Assembly: GCF_026167665.1 (NCBI RefSeq)
Contig: NZ_CP098740.1
Location: 4,588,001 to 4,652,000 of the forward strand
Direction: 5' to 3'
DNA from: Streptomyces drozdowiczii
GTDB taxonomy: Bacteria > Actinomycetota > Actinomycetes > Streptomycetales > Streptomycetaceae
Length of the DNA stretch: 64,000 nt
The notes under the pieces were generated by a model that was not told where the DNA came from, did no database searches, and saw only the letters and a list, made by a program, of their open reading frames with translations. The position numbers and the translations under genes were made by a program. Each line of letters begins with the position of its first letter. The first letter of the stretch is position 1. Below, piece by piece: positions 17,128-26,904 of the stretch.

Positions 17128-19493
17128 TTAAGTGAAGGACCGCAGGCGCAGGCTGTTCGTCACGACGAAGGCCGATGAGAAGGCCATCGCCGCTCCCGCA
17201 ATCATAGGGTTGAGCAGCCCAAATGCCGCAAGGGGTAGGGCGGCCACGTTGTAACCGAATGCCCAGAAGAGGTTGCCCCTGATGGTGGTGAGGGTGCGTC
17301 GGGAGAGGCGGATGGCGTCTGCTGTCACCTTGAGATCTCCACGAACCAGGGTGAGGTCGCTCGCCTCGATCGCGGCGTCCGTGCCCGTGCCCATGGCCAG
17401 ACCGAGATCGGCGGTGGCCAGCGCCGCCGCGTCGTTGACCCCGTCGCCGACCATGGCGACGACCCGCCCCTGCTCCTGGAGACCCCGGATGACGTGCGCC
17501 TTCTCCTCCGGCAGCACTTCGGCGCGGACCTCCTCGATCCCCGCCTCGCGGGCCACGGACTCGGCCACGGCGCGGTGGTCACCGGTCAGCAGGATGGGCG
17601 TGAGGCCGAGTTCCCGGAGGGCGGCGACGGCCTCGGCGCTGGTGTCCTTGATCGCGTCGGCGACTTCCAGGACCGCGCGTGCCTCGCCGTCCCAGCCGAC
17701 CGCGATGGCCGTACGCCCTTGAGCGGCGGCGTCCGTGACGGCGGCGGCCAGCGTGTCGGGGAAGGCGATTCCGGCCTCGGTGAGCAGCCGGGGGCGCCCG
17801 ACGAGGACGGTGCGGCCCTCCACGGTGCCCCGGACGCCGAGCCCGGGGACGTTGGTGAAGCCCTCGGGGCGGGGAGGGGCGCACCGGTGCGCTCGGCGGC
17901 CGAGGCGGCGACGGCCTGGGCGATGGGGTGTTCGGAGGCGTGTTCCAGGGAACCGGCGAGGCGGAGGGCGTCGGACTCGGTGGTTCCGTGGGCGGTGTGG
18001 ACGGCCTGGAGGGTCATGCGGCCCGTGGTGACCGTGCCCGTCTTGTCGAGGACGATCGTGTCGACCCGGCGGGTGGACTCCAGGACCTCGGGGCCCTTGA
18101 TGAGGATGCCGAGCTGGGCGCCGCGCCCGGTGCCGACCATGAGGGCGGTGGGTGTGGCGAGGCCGAGGGCGCAGGGGCAGGCGATGATCAGGACGGCCAC
18201 CGCCGCCGTGAACGCGGCCGTCGCGTCGTCGGTGGCCAGCAGCCAGACGACGAGCGTGGCGAGCGCGATGAGCAGGACGACCGGGACGAACACCGCCGAG
18301 ATCCGGTCCGCGAGGCGCTGCGCCGCCGCCTTGCCGTTCTGCGCGTCCTCGACCAGCTTCGCCATCCGGGCCAGCTGCGTGTCCGCGCCGACGCGGGTCG
18401 CCTCCACGACGAGGCGGCCGGAGACGTTGAGCGTCGCGCCGGTCACCGTGTCACCGGCGCCCACGTCCACGGGGACGGACTCGCCGGTGAGCATGGAGGC
18501 GTCCACGGCCGAGGAGCCCTCGACCACGGTGCCGTCCGTGGCGATCTTCTCGCCGGGGCGGACCGTGAAGCGGTCGCCCACGACGAGCCGGGCGACGGGC
18601 ACCCGGATCTCGGTGCCGTCGCGCAGGACGGTCACGTCCTTGGCGCCGAGGTGCATCAGGGCGCGCAGCGCGGACCCGGCCCTCCGCTTGGACTTCGCTT
18701 CCAGATAGCGGCCCAGCAGGATGAAGGTGACGACGCCCGCCGCGACCTCCAGGTAGAGGGTGGACGAGGCGTCGGCCCGGGAGGCCGTCAGGTCGAAGCC
18801 GTGCCGCATGCCGGGCATTCCGGCGTCCCCGAGGAACAGCGCCCACAGCGACCACCCGAAGGCGGCGAGGGTCCCGACGGACACCAGGGTGTCCATGGTC
18901 GCCGCGCCGTGCCTGAGATTGGTCCAGGTGGCCCGGTGGAAGGGCAGCCCGCCCCAGACCACGACGGGCGCGGCGAGGGTGAGGGAGAGCCACTGCCAGG
19001 AGTCGAACTGGAGGGCGGGGATCATCGCCAGGGCGACCACGGGGGCGGCGAGCACGGCGGAGACGGTGAGCCGCTGCCGGAGGGCGGTGAGGGCGGGGTC
19101 GGGGGCGTCGGCGGGAGCGTCATCGGGGGTGTCGCCGGCGTGCGGCGGGGCTTCCGGTTCCGGTTCCGGTCGGGGTGCGCGCGGGGTCTCGGCGGCGGCC
19201 GGCTCGGGAGCCTGCGTGGCGGTGCCGGACACCGGCTCCGCCGTATAGCCGGTCCGCTCCACCGTGGCGACGAGATCGTTCACGGAGACGGCGGCGCCGT
19301 CGTAGCTGACGCGGGCCTTCTCCGTGGCGTAGTTCACGGTGGCCGTGACGCCGTCCATCCGGTTGAGCTTCTTCTCGACGCGGGCCGCGCACGAGGCGCA
19401 GGTCATGCCGCCGATCATGAACTCGGCCCGGGAGGGCTCCGCCGCCGGGGCGGCGGCCTCCGTCGCGCTGTGGGTGTCCGATGCGCTGTGCAT
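17128..19493 (-). CDS. copA: copper-translocating P-type ATPase (frameshifted)
   Basis: A P1B-type ATPase that pumps Cu(I) out of the cytoplasm; 788 residues once one missing base is allowed for. An N-terminal metal-binding domain has GMTCASC (residues 29-35). The membrane CPC motif is in [13 protein letters not shown] near 438, the phosphorylated Asp in DKTGTVTTG near 485, and the ATP-hinge [10 protein letters not shown] follows the break. The frame breaks within 17865-17880, a row of three G4 runs: upstream sequence ends in TGAPLPAP and the downstream frame continues [13 protein letters not shown], so one base appears lost. Both parts are otherwise intact. The ATG at 19493 has AGGAG upstream. 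It is the distal gene of a copZ-copA operon. Confidence 0.93.
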
Positions 19494-19511
19494 GTCCGAG
19501 CTCCTGGAACG

Positions 19512-19562
19512 CCGACCGGGCCGTACCCCGCCAGTATCTGCTGGTCGGTGCGGCCCGGTCGG
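19512..19562 (-). promoter_or_regulatory. hairpin between copZ and copA
   Basis: CCGACCGGGCCG (19512-19523) pairs perfectly over 12 bp with CGGCCCGGTCGG (19551-19562). The 27-base loop contains a further small stem (CCAG/CTGG). It fills half of the 102-base gap between copZ and copA. A partial terminator or RNA-stability element that favours chaperone over pump is a reasonable guess. Confidence 0.5.
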
Positions 19563-19595
19563 GACGGGGTGACGCGGGCTGGGTTCCCGGGGCGG

Positions 19596-19904
19596 TCAGG
19601 CGCGCCCGGTGAGCTCGTAGCCCGCCTCGTCCACGGCGGCGCGCACGGCCTCGTCGTCCAGGGGGCCCTGCGAGACCACCGTCACCTGCCCGGTGGACGC
19701 CACGGCCTTCACGGAGGTGACACCCTCGATGGCGGAGACCTCCTCGGAGACGGCGCCCTCGCAGTGGCCGCAGGTCATGCCGGTCACCTGGTAGACGGTG
19801 GTCACGCCGGACTGCCCGGCGTCCGCGCCCGCGCCGTCGTGGCAGGAACCGCTGGGCGAGCAGCAGGAGCCGGTCGCCTGGGGGAGCTGGGTCTCGGCGG
19901 TCAT
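19596..19904 (-). CDS. copZ: copper chaperone, heavy-metal-associated domain protein
   Basis: 102 residues. One HMA domain (about residues 35-100) has the metal site GMTCGHC at 42-48 and the family's betaalphabetabetaalphabeta length. It should carry Cu(I) in the cytoplasm and hand it to the ATPase encoded just downstream. Unlike minimal CopZ (~68 residues) it has an N-terminal extension with four cysteines and a histidine (SCCSPSGSCHD). I chose the ATG at 19904 because GAGGAG lies 7 bases upstream. A CsoR-type operator lies 72 bases before the start. Confidence 0.9.
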   Translation of the reverse strand: MTAETQLPQATGSCCSPSGSCHDGAGADAGQSGVTTVYQVTGMTCGHCEGAVSEEVSAIEGVTSVKAVASTGQVTVVSQGPLDDEAVRAAVDEAGYELTGRA

Positions 19905-19975
19905 GGTGTTCTCCTCTTCGACGGGCACACGGGGCGGAGGGGCGCACGCCGGTGCGCCTCCACGATCCCCACTCT

Positions 19976-19992
19976 ATACCCCTAGGGGGTAC
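19976..19992. promoter_or_regulatory. CsoR-type copper operator
   Basis: ATACCCCTAGGGGGTAC is a near-perfect palindrome (TACCCC / GGGGTA arms) matching the TACCC-N-GGGTA pattern bound by actinobacterial CsoR. It lies just upstream of copZ-copA, where a copper-released repressor would act. The csoR gene itself is not in this window. Confidence 0.75.
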
Positions 19993-20014
19993 CGGGCGAG
20001 CCGGGACCCGCGTG

Positions 20015-20461
20015 TCACGCCGCGCCGTCGACCGGCACGTCGCCCCGCCAGAGCGCGGCCCAGGTGTCCGCGTCCACCAGGCCGGTGGCGAGCAGGGGCG
20101 GGTGGTCGGCCTGGAAGCGGCGGACGGCGTCCAGGGTGCGCAGGCCGAACGTCCCGTCCACCGCGTCCCACGGCAGGTAGCGCCGGTTGGCCAGCATGCA
20201 CTGCACCTGGAAGGCGCGGTCGCCCTGGTCGCCGAGGACGGTGAGCCCGTCCCCGTCGTAGAAGGCGCACACGGGGCTCGACCCGGCCGGCGGCACGTTC
20301 TCGGCGTCGGCGGCGGCTCCTGGCGCTCCGGCCACGGCGGCGGCCAGCGCGAGGGCGGCCAGGAGCCCGCCGGTCAGGACCGAGGCGCCGGCGGACCGGC
20401 GCGGGGACCGCGGGGACCGGCAGGACTGCGGGGACTGCGGGGTCAACGGCGTTCGGGACAT
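20015..20461 (-). CDS. secreted peptidoglycan-binding-domain protein
   Basis: 148 residues. A long signal peptide (about 1-50, core VLTGGLLAALALAAAVAGA) leads to a short mature domain with a PG_binding_1 repeat (GDRAFQVQCMLANRR ... DGTFGLRTLDAVRRFQADH). Two cysteines (VCAFYDG and VQCML) could form a disulfide. No catalytic domain is attached, so it is probably a small wall-binding or enzyme-modulating protein outside the cell. The ATG at 20461 has GAGGAG 9 bases upstream. It lies between the copper operon and iolE and seems unrelated to either. Confidence 0.82.
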   Translation of the reverse strand: MSRTPLTPQSPQSCRSPRSPRRSAGASVLTGGLLAALALAAAVAGAPGAAADAENVPPAGSSPVCAFYDGDGLTVLGDQGDRAFQVQCMLANRRYLPWDAVDGTFGLRTLDAVRRFQADHPPLLATGLVDADTWAALWRGDVPVDGAA

Positions 20462-20574
20462 GGAGGTCGCTCCTCGGTGGAGTGGGGGGCGGGCCCGGGG
20501 GCCCGGTCTCACCGAGGACAACCGCCCGGACCCGCCACACGACACGCCCCGGGACCGGGCGGGCCCCGGACGTG

Positions 20575-21492
20575 TCAGGGCCGCCCGCAGGAGCGGAGGT
20601 AGTCGCGGGTGCGGCGGGCGATCGGGAACGGCCGGTCCGGCGGGCAGGGGTACATGTCCTGCTCGACGATGGCGAACAGGTCGACCTCCAGCCGCCGGGC
20701 GGCGGCGAGGACGGGCTCCAGGGCCGGGACCCCGCCCGGCGGTTCGCACATCACGCCGCGCGCCACGGCGGGCCCGAACGGCACCCCGTCCGCCACCACC
20801 TCGGCGAGGACCGCCGGGTCCACCTGCTTGAGGTGGAGGTAGCCGATGCGCTCCCCGTACGTCTCGATCAGCTCGACGCTGTCGCCCCCGCAGTACGCGT
20901 AGTGCCCGGTGTCCAGGCAGAGCGAGACCAGGTCCGGGTCGGTGGCGTCGAGGAAGCGGGTGACGTTCTCCTCGGTGTCGATATGGGTGTCCGCGTGCGG
21001 GTGGGCGACGACGCGCAGCCCGTAACGGTCCCGGACCTCGCGCGCCAGCCGCTCGGTCTGCGTGGTGAGGTGGCGCCACTGCTCGGCGCTGAGGACCCGG
21101 TCCTCCAGCACCGCGCCCGTCTTGTCGTCGCGCCAGAAGGAGGGGATGACCACGAGGTGCCCGGCGCCCATCGCCCGGGTGAGTGCCGCGATACCGGCGA
21201 CATGCTCCCAGGTCCGGTCCCAGACGTCCGGCCCGTGGTGCAATCCGGTGAAGACGGTGCCCGCCGAGACGGAGAGCCCCCGGCTGCCCGTCTCGTCCGC
21301 GAGGCGGGCCGGATCGGTCGGGAGGTAACCGTAAGGACCCAGCTCGATCCACTCGTAGCCGGCGGCGGAGACCTCGTCCAGGAAGCGCCGCCACGGCACC
21401 TGTTGGGGATCGTCGGGGAACCACACCCCCCAGGAGTCCGGCGCGGAGCCGATGCGGATGCAGGGCGGAGCGGAGACCGAGGAGGACGTCAT
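20575..21492 (-). CDS. iolE: IolE-like inosose dehydratase, TIM barrel protein
   Basis: 305 residues, xylose-isomerase-like barrel beginning IRIGSAPDSWGVWFPDDP, the characteristic IolE N-terminus. Metal-site regions include VVAHPHADTHID, LCLDTGHYAYCGGD and GYLHLKQVD. IolE converts 2-keto-myo-inositol (scyllo-inosose) to the trihydroxycyclohexane-dione that IolD hydrolyses. It is divergent from iolC-iolB-iolD-mmsA, and the 122-bp gap contains repeated motifs likely used as a shared operator. The context makes the assignment stronger than sequence alone. Confidence 0.85.
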   Translation of the reverse strand: MTSSSVSAPPCIRIGSAPDSWGVWFPDDPQQVPWRRFLDEVSAAGYEWIELGPYGYLPTDPARLADETGSRGLSVSAGTVFTGLHHGPDVWDRTWEHVAGIAALTRAMGAGHLVVIPSFWRDDKTGAVLEDRVLSAEQWRHLTTQTERLAREVRDRYGLRVVAHPHADTHIDTEENVTRFLDATDPDLVSLCLDTGHYAYCGGDSVELIETYGERIGYLHLKQVDPAVLAEVVADGVPFGPAVARGVMCEPPGGVPALEPVLAAARRLEVDLFAIVEQDMYPCPPDRPFPIARRTRDYLRSCGRP

Positions 21493-21530
21493 GCCCCAGC
21501 CTCACCACGCGGGCGGAGCAGTGTCAAGAA

Positions 21531-21550
21531 TACGTCCGTATGTCCGTACA
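21531..21550. promoter_or_regulatory. candidate operator between iolE and iolC
   Basis: TACGTCCGTATGTCCGTACA contains GTCCGTA twice, 8 bp apart, with TACG/CGTA symmetry, in the divergent iolE-iolC gap. This resembles GntR-type operators. A separate direct repeat, GATGATCCA at 21561-21569 and 21576-21584, follows. No regulator gene adjoins the cluster in this window. Confidence 0.45.
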
Positions 21551-21614
21551 AATGATTGACGATGATCCAAGCGGAGATGATCCAGGTACAGGCGCCCAGT
21601 CGAAGGGACGTTGC

Positions 21615-22604
21615 ATGCCTGAGCAGCCGTACGACGTGATCACGATGGGGCGGATCGGGGTGGACCTCTACCCCCTGCGGACGGGTGTGCCGCTGGCCCG
21701 GGTCGACACCTTCGGGAAGTTCCTCGGCGGCTCCCCGTCCAATGTGGCGGTCGCCGCCGCCCGCCTCGGCCGGCGCACCGCCGTGGTGACCCGCACCGGC
21801 GAGGACCCCTTCGGCGACTATCTGCGCGAGCAGCTGCGGGAGTTCGGGGTCGATGCCCGGTGGGTGTCGCCCGTCGCCGCCTACCCGACCCCGGTCACCT
21901 TCTGCGAGGTCTTCCCGCCGGACGACTTCCCGCTCTACTTCTACCGGCAGCCCAAGGCCCCCGATCTGGAGATCCACGCCTCGGAGCTGGACCTCGAAGC
22001 GGTCCGGGCCGCCCGGGTGTTCTGGATGACCGGCACCGGCCTGTGCGCCGAGCCGAGCCGTACGGCGACCCTCGCCGCGCTGCGCGCCCGCGACCGCTCC
22101 GGCATCACCGTCTTCGACCTCGACTGGCGCCCGATGTTCTGGCCCCCGGGCGAGGCGAACGAAGCGGATGCGCCCGCCCGTTACCGCGAGGCCCTGGCCC
22201 ACGCGACCGTCGCCGTCGGCAATCTGGACGAGTGCGAGATCGCCACCGGCGAGCGCGAACCGTACGCGGCGGCCCGCGCCCTCATCGAGGCCGGTGTCGA
22301 GCTGGCCGTCGTCAAACAGGGCCCCGCCGGCGTCCTCGCCGTCCACCGCGACGGCACCGTCGCCGACGTGCCGCCGCTCCCCGTGGACGTGGTCAACGGC
22401 CTCGGCGCGGGCGACGCGTTCGGCGGCGCCCTCTGCCACGGGCTGCTGAGCGGCTGGGACCTCGCGCGCACCATGCGGTACGCCAACGCGGCGGGCGCCA
22501 TCGTCGCCGCCCGGCTCGCCTGCTCCTCCGCGATGCCGTTCCCCCACGAGGTAGAGGCCGCCCTCGCCGAAGGCGCGGTCACCGCACACGGCGAAAGGGC
22601 ATGA
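21615..22604 (+). CDS. iolC: 5-dehydro-2-deoxygluconokinase
   Basis: 329 residues of the PfkB/ribokinase family. The N-terminal substrate motif is GGSPSNVAVAAARLG, and the C-terminal ATP/catalytic motif NGLGAGDAFGGAL contains the catalytic Asp. IolC phosphorylates 2-deoxy-5-keto-gluconate in inositol breakdown. The ATG at 21615 has AAGGGA upstream and matches the family start. Its stop overlaps the ATG of iolB, indicating translational coupling. Confidence 0.93.
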   Translation: MPEQPYDVITMGRIGVDLYPLRTGVPLARVDTFGKFLGGSPSNVAVAAARLGRRTAVVTRTGEDPFGDYLREQLREFGVDARWVSPVAAYPTPVTFCEVFPPDDFPLYFYRQPKAPDLEIHASELDLEAVRAARVFWMTGTGLCAEPSRTATLAALRARDRSGITVFDLDWRPMFWPPGEANEADAPARYREALAHATVAVGNLDECEIATGEREPYAAARALIEAGVELAVVKQGPAGVLAVHRDGTVADVPPLPVDVVNGLGAGDAFGGALCHGLLSGWDLARTMRYANAAGAIVAARLACSSAMPFPHEVEAALAEGAVTAHGERA

Positions 22605-23482
22605 GCATGCGAGGCGAACCGGCGTACCACCTCCCGGCGGGCTCCACCGCGCACGGCCCCTACGCCCTGGACATCGGCCCCGAACAGGCCGGCTGGGAGC
22701 GGTCGAGTCTGCGCGTGCTGGAGCTGGAACCGGGAGGAGTTCACACACTTGTCACCGGGGAGAGCGAGTGGATCGTACTGCCGTTGACCGGCAGCTGTAC
22801 GGTGCACATCTCAGATGAGATCTTTGAACTGCTGGGCCGTAGGAGCGTGTTCAGCGGCGTTTCCGACTTCGCCTATGTACCGCGCGACGCCCACGCACAG
22901 ATCGCCTCCGGCGCAGGCGGCCGCTTCGCCCTGGCAGGAGCGAAGTGCGAGCGACGACTCCCCGCTCGCTACGGCCCCGCGCCGGAGGTACGCGTGGAAC
23001 TGCGCGGCGCGGGCACCTGCTCCCGCCAGGTCCACAACTTCGCCGCCGCCGACGCCTTCGACTGCGACCGGCTCATCGCCGTGGAAGTCCTCACGCCCGG
23101 CGGCAACTGGTCCTCGTACCCGCCGCACAAACACGACGAGCACCTTCCGGGCGAGGAATCCGTCCTGGAGGAGATCTACTACTTCGAGGTCGAGGACGGC
23201 GGCCTCGGCTACCACCGGGTCTCCCCGTCCCGCCCCGGCGGTACGGACGTGCTGGCCGAGGTCCGCAGCGGCGACACGGTCCTCATCCCCGACGGCTGGC
23301 ACGGCCCGTCCATCGCCCCGCCCGGCCGCACCCTGTACTACCTCAACGTCATGGCGGGCCCCGGCGAGCAGCGGGAGTGGCTGATCCGCGACCACCCCGA
23401 CCACACCTGGATCCGCGACACCTGGCCGTCCCAGCCGGTCGACCCCCGGCTGCCGCTCCACGGACCGGAGGACCCCGCATGA
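22601..23482 (+). CDS. iolB: 5-deoxy-glucuronate isomerase
   Basis: 293 residues of the IolB/KduI bicupin family. The second cupin has the metal-binding set in PPHKHDEHLPGEE and FEVEDGG, with GWHGPSIAPPG and YYLNVMAGP near the end. It converts 5-deoxy-glucuronate to 2-deoxy-5-keto-gluconate, the substrate of IolC. It starts at the ATG overlapping the iolC stop (ATGA), and its own stop overlaps the iolD start in the same way. Confidence 0.94.
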   Translation: MSMRGEPAYHLPAGSTAHGPYALDIGPEQAGWERSSLRVLELEPGGVHTLVTGESEWIVLPLTGSCTVHISDEIFELLGRRSVFSGVSDFAYVPRDAHAQIASGAGGRFALAGAKCERRLPARYGPAPEVRVELRGAGTCSRQVHNFAAADAFDCDRLIAVEVLTPGGNWSSYPPHKHDEHLPGEESVLEEIYYFEVEDGGLGYHRVSPSRPGGTDVLAEVRSGDTVLIPDGWHGPSIAPPGRTLYYLNVMAGPGEQREWLIRDHPDHTWIRDTWPSQPVDPRLPLHGPEDPA

Positions 23483-25376
23483 CCGCGACGCCCGGCACGC
23501 CCGGGGGACCACCCGCCTCACCACCGCCCAGGCCCTCGTCGCCTTCCTCGCGCACCAGTACGCCGAGCGCGACGGCGAGCGCCACCGGCTGATCGCCGCC
23601 ACCTGGGGCATCTTCGGCCACGGCAACGTCGCCGGAATCGGCCAGGCGCTCCGGGAGACCGGCCCCGCCATGCCGTACCTCCAGGGCCGCAACGAACAGG
23701 CCATGGTGCACGCGGCCGTGGGCTACGCCCGCCAGTCCGGCCGGCTGTCCGCCCATGCCGTCACCACCTCCATCGGCCCCGGCGCGACGAACCTCGTCAC
23801 CGGCGCCGCCCTCGCCACCGTCAACCACCTCCCCGTCCTGCTGCTGCCCGGCGACACCTTCGCGACCCGCCCCGCCGACCCCGTACTCCAGCAGCTGGAG
23901 GTGGCGTACGCGGGCGACGTCTCCGTCAACGACTGCCTGCGCCCGGTCTCGCGCTACTTCGACCGGATCACCCGCCCCGAGGCCCTGATCCCGGCCGCGC
24001 TGCACGCCATGCGGGTCCTGAGCGACCCGGCGGAGACCGGCGCGGTCACCCTCGCGCTGCCGCAGGACGTCCAGGCGGAGGCGTACGACTGGCCGGCGGA
24101 GTTCTTCGCGGAGCGCGTCTGGCACGTACGCCGTCCCGCCCCCGACCCGTACGAACTCGGCGAGGCCGTACGGGCGGTGCGGGCCGCCCGCCGCCCCCTC
24201 GTCGTCGCGGGCGGCGGGGTCCACCACAGCGCCGCCGAGGACGCCCTCGCCGCGTTCGCCGGAGCGACCGGCATCCCCGTCGCCTCCACCCAGGCGGGCA
24301 AGGGCTCGCTGCGCCACGACCACCCGGCCGACGTCGGCGGCATCGGCCACACCGGGACCGCCACCGCCGACGACCTCGCCCGCACCGCCGACCTCGTCAT
24401 CGGAATCGGCACCCGCTACACCGACTTCACCACCGCCTCCGCGACCCTCTTCCAGCACCCCGGCGTCCGCTTCCTCAACATCAACCTCACCGGCTTCGAC
24501 GCCCACAAGCTCGCCGCGCTCCCGCTCGTCGCCGACGCCCGCACGGCCCTCGAAGCCCTCACCGACGCCCTGGCCGGACACCGCGCGGACCCCGCGTACG
24601 TCACCGAGTACACCGAGGCCAAGGCCCGTTGGGAGCGGCGCGTCGACGCCGCCTACGCCACGCCCGACCCGCAGGCACGGCCCACCCAGACCCAGGTCCT
24701 CGGCCTCCTGGACGAACTGGTCACCGGCGAGGACGTCCTCGTCAACGCGGCCGGTTCGCTCCCCGGCGACCTGCACAAGCTCTGGCGGACCCGCTCCCCG
24801 CGCCAGTACCACGTCGAGTACGGCTACTCCTGCATGGGCTACGAGATCCCGGCCGCGATCGGCGTGTGCGTGGCGGCCCCGGACCGCCCGGTCTGGGCGC
24901 TCGTCGGCGACGGCACGTACCTCATGAACCCCACCGAGATCGTCACCGCCGTCCAGGAGAACCTGCCCGTCAAGCTGGTCGTCCTCCAGAACCACGGCTA
25001 CGCCTCGATCGGCGGCCTCTCCGAGGCGACCGGCGGCGAACGCTTCGGCACGGACTACCGCCACCGGTCGGCGGGCGGGGACTTCACCGGGCCGCCGCTC
25101 CCCGTGGACCTGGCCGCCAACGCCGCCTCGCTCGGCATGCGGGTGCTGCGCGCCGGGACGGTGGCGGAGCTGCGGGCGGCCCTCGCCGAGGCCCGCGCGG
25201 CGGACCGGCCCGTCTGCGTACACGTCGAGACCGAAACGCCCGGCGACGGACAGGGTCCGCCGGAGGCGCAGGCGTGGTGGGATGTCCCCGTGGCCGGGAC
25301 GGCCACCCGCCCCGCGGCGGTCGAAGCACGGAAAGAGTACGAACGACACAGCGCCGGCCGACGCCGTCACCTCTGA
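23479..25376 (+). CDS. iolD: trihydroxycyclohexane-1,2-dione hydrolase (frameshifted near start)
   Basis: A thiamine-diphosphate enzyme that opens the ring of the inosose dehydration product; 632 residues after correction. The TPP motif is GDGTYLMNPTEIVTAVQEN, and the N-terminal family motif WGIFGHGNVAGIGQAL is present. The natural start is the ATG at 23479, coupled to the iolB stop, but it is out of frame with the rest. The main frame has no start codon between its last upstream stop (23382) and 23670, yet conserved residues (TTRLTTAQALVAFLA) precede 23670. Adding one G to the G5 run at 23503-23507 joins ATG and body perfectly. A start at 23670 would wrongly remove ~63 conserved residues. 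Confidence 0.93.
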
Positions 25377-25388
25377 AGGAGCCACAGC

Positions 25389-26888
25389 ATGAAGACCGTG
25401 AACCACTGGATCGGTGGCAAGACCGTCGAGGGCACCTCGGGCAACTACGGCGAGGTCACGGACCCCGCCACCGGCGCCGTCACCACCCGGGTCGCGTTCG
25501 CCTCGCCCGACGAGGTGGACACGGCGGTGGCCGCCGCGAAGGACGCGTACCGGACGTGGCGCGACTCCTCGCTGTCCGCCCGCACGGCGGTGCTCTTCCG
25601 CTACCACGCGCTGCTGGACGCCCACCGGGACGAGATCGCCGCGCTGATCACCGCCGAGCACGGCAAGGTGCACTCCGACGCGCTGGGCGAGGTGGCGCGC
25701 GGCCTGGAGATCGTGGAGCTGGCCTGCGGGATCACGACGCAGCTCAAGGGGGAGCTGTCCACCCAGGTCTCGAACCGGGTCGACGTCTCCTCGATCCGTC
25801 AGCCGCTGGGCGTCGTCGCCGGGATCACCCCGTTCAACTTCCCGGCCATGGTGCCGATGTGGATGTTCCCGCTGGCCGTCGCCTGCGGCAACACCTTCGT
25901 GCTCAAGCCCAGCGAGAAGGACCCGTCCGCCGCCAACCTCCTTGCCGAACTGGCCGCCGAGGCCGGGCTTCCGGACGGCGTGCTCAACGTGCTGCACGGG
26001 GACCGGGTCGCTGTCGACGCGCTCCTCAACCACCCGGACGTGGCCGCCGTCTCCTTCGTCGGCTCGACGCCCATCGCCCGCCACATCCACGCCACCGCCT
26101 CGGCCAACGGCAAGCGCGTGCAGGCGCTCGGCGGCGCGAAGAACCACATGCTGGTGCTGCCCGACGCGGACCTGGACGCCGCCGCCGACGCCGCCGTCTC
26201 CGCCGCGTACGGCTCGGCGGGGGAGCGCTGCATGGCGATCTCCGCGGTCGTCGCCGTGGGGGCCATCGGCGACGAGCTGGTCGCCCGGATCAAGGAGCGG
26301 GCCGGGAAGATCAAGATCGGTCCCGGCACCGACCCGGCCTCCGAGATGGGGCCCCTGATCACCGCCGCCCACCGCGACAAGGTCGCCTCCTACGTCACCG
26401 GCGCCGCCGCCCAGGGCGCCGAAGTGGTCCTCGACGGCACCGGGTTCACCGTCGAGGGCTTCGAGGACGGCCACTGGATCGGCCTCTCGCTGCTCGACCA
26501 CGTCTCGACCGACTCCGACGCGTACAAGGACGAGATCTTCGGCCCGGTGCTGTGCGTGCTGCGCGTGGAGACGTACGAGGAGGGCGTCGCCCTCATGAAC
26601 GCCTCGCCGTACGGCAACGGCACCGCGATCTTCACCCGCGACGGCGGCGCGGCCCGCCGCTTCCAGCTGGAGATCGAGGCCGGCATGGTCGGCGTCAACG
26701 TGCCGATCCCGGTCCCCGTCGGCTACCACTCCTTCGGCGGCTGGAAGGACTCCCTCTTCGGGGACCACCACATCTACGGCAACGACGGCGTCCACTTCTA
26801 CACCCGGGGCAAGGTCACCACGACCCGCTGGCCCGACCCGGCGGACGCCCCGGCGGGCGTGGACCTGGGCTTCCCCCGGAACCACTGA
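25389..26888 (+). CDS. mmsA: methylmalonate-semialdehyde dehydrogenase (acylating)
   Basis: 499 residues, aldehyde dehydrogenase superfamily. The nucleophile Cys is in SAGERCMAISAV and the start NHWIGGKTVEGTSG is typical of MmsA/IolA. The enzyme turns malonate or methylmalonate semialdehyde into acetyl- or propionyl-CoA, the last step of inositol breakdown and also part of valine catabolism. It follows iolD by 12 bases with GAAGGAG upstream and is surely in the iol operon. Confidence 0.94.
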   Translation: MKTVNHWIGGKTVEGTSGNYGEVTDPATGAVTTRVAFASPDEVDTAVAAAKDAYRTWRDSSLSARTAVLFRYHALLDAHRDEIAALITAEHGKVHSDALGEVARGLEIVELACGITTQLKGELSTQVSNRVDVSSIRQPLGVVAGITPFNFPAMVPMWMFPLAVACGNTFVLKPSEKDPSAANLLAELAAEAGLPDGVLNVLHGDRVAVDALLNHPDVAAVSFVGSTPIARHIHATASANGKRVQALGGAKNHMLVLPDADLDAAADAAVSAAYGSAGERCMAISAVVAVGAIGDELVARIKERAGKIKIGPGTDPASEMGPLITAAHRDKVASYVTGAAAQGAEVVLDGTGFTVEGFEDGHWIGLSLLDHVSTDSDAYKDEIFGPVLCVLRVETYEEGVALMNASPYGNGTAIFTRDGGAARRFQLEIEAGMVGVNVPIPVPVGYHSFGGWKDSLFGDHHIYGNDGVHFYTRGKVTTTRWPDPADAPAGVDLGFPRNH

Positions 26889-26904
26889 CCGCGTCGGCGG
26901 CCGC

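Noticed and set aside
17128..19493. copA as a true pseudogene or as two separate genes
   Set aside because: Both halves keep every conserved motif and join in register with one added base; the downstream part has no suitable ribosome site.
23479..25376. Programmed ribosomal frameshift in iolD
   Set aside because: No slippery heptamer or stimulatory structure is needed to explain it, and five other genes here show the same single-base loss in G/C runs.
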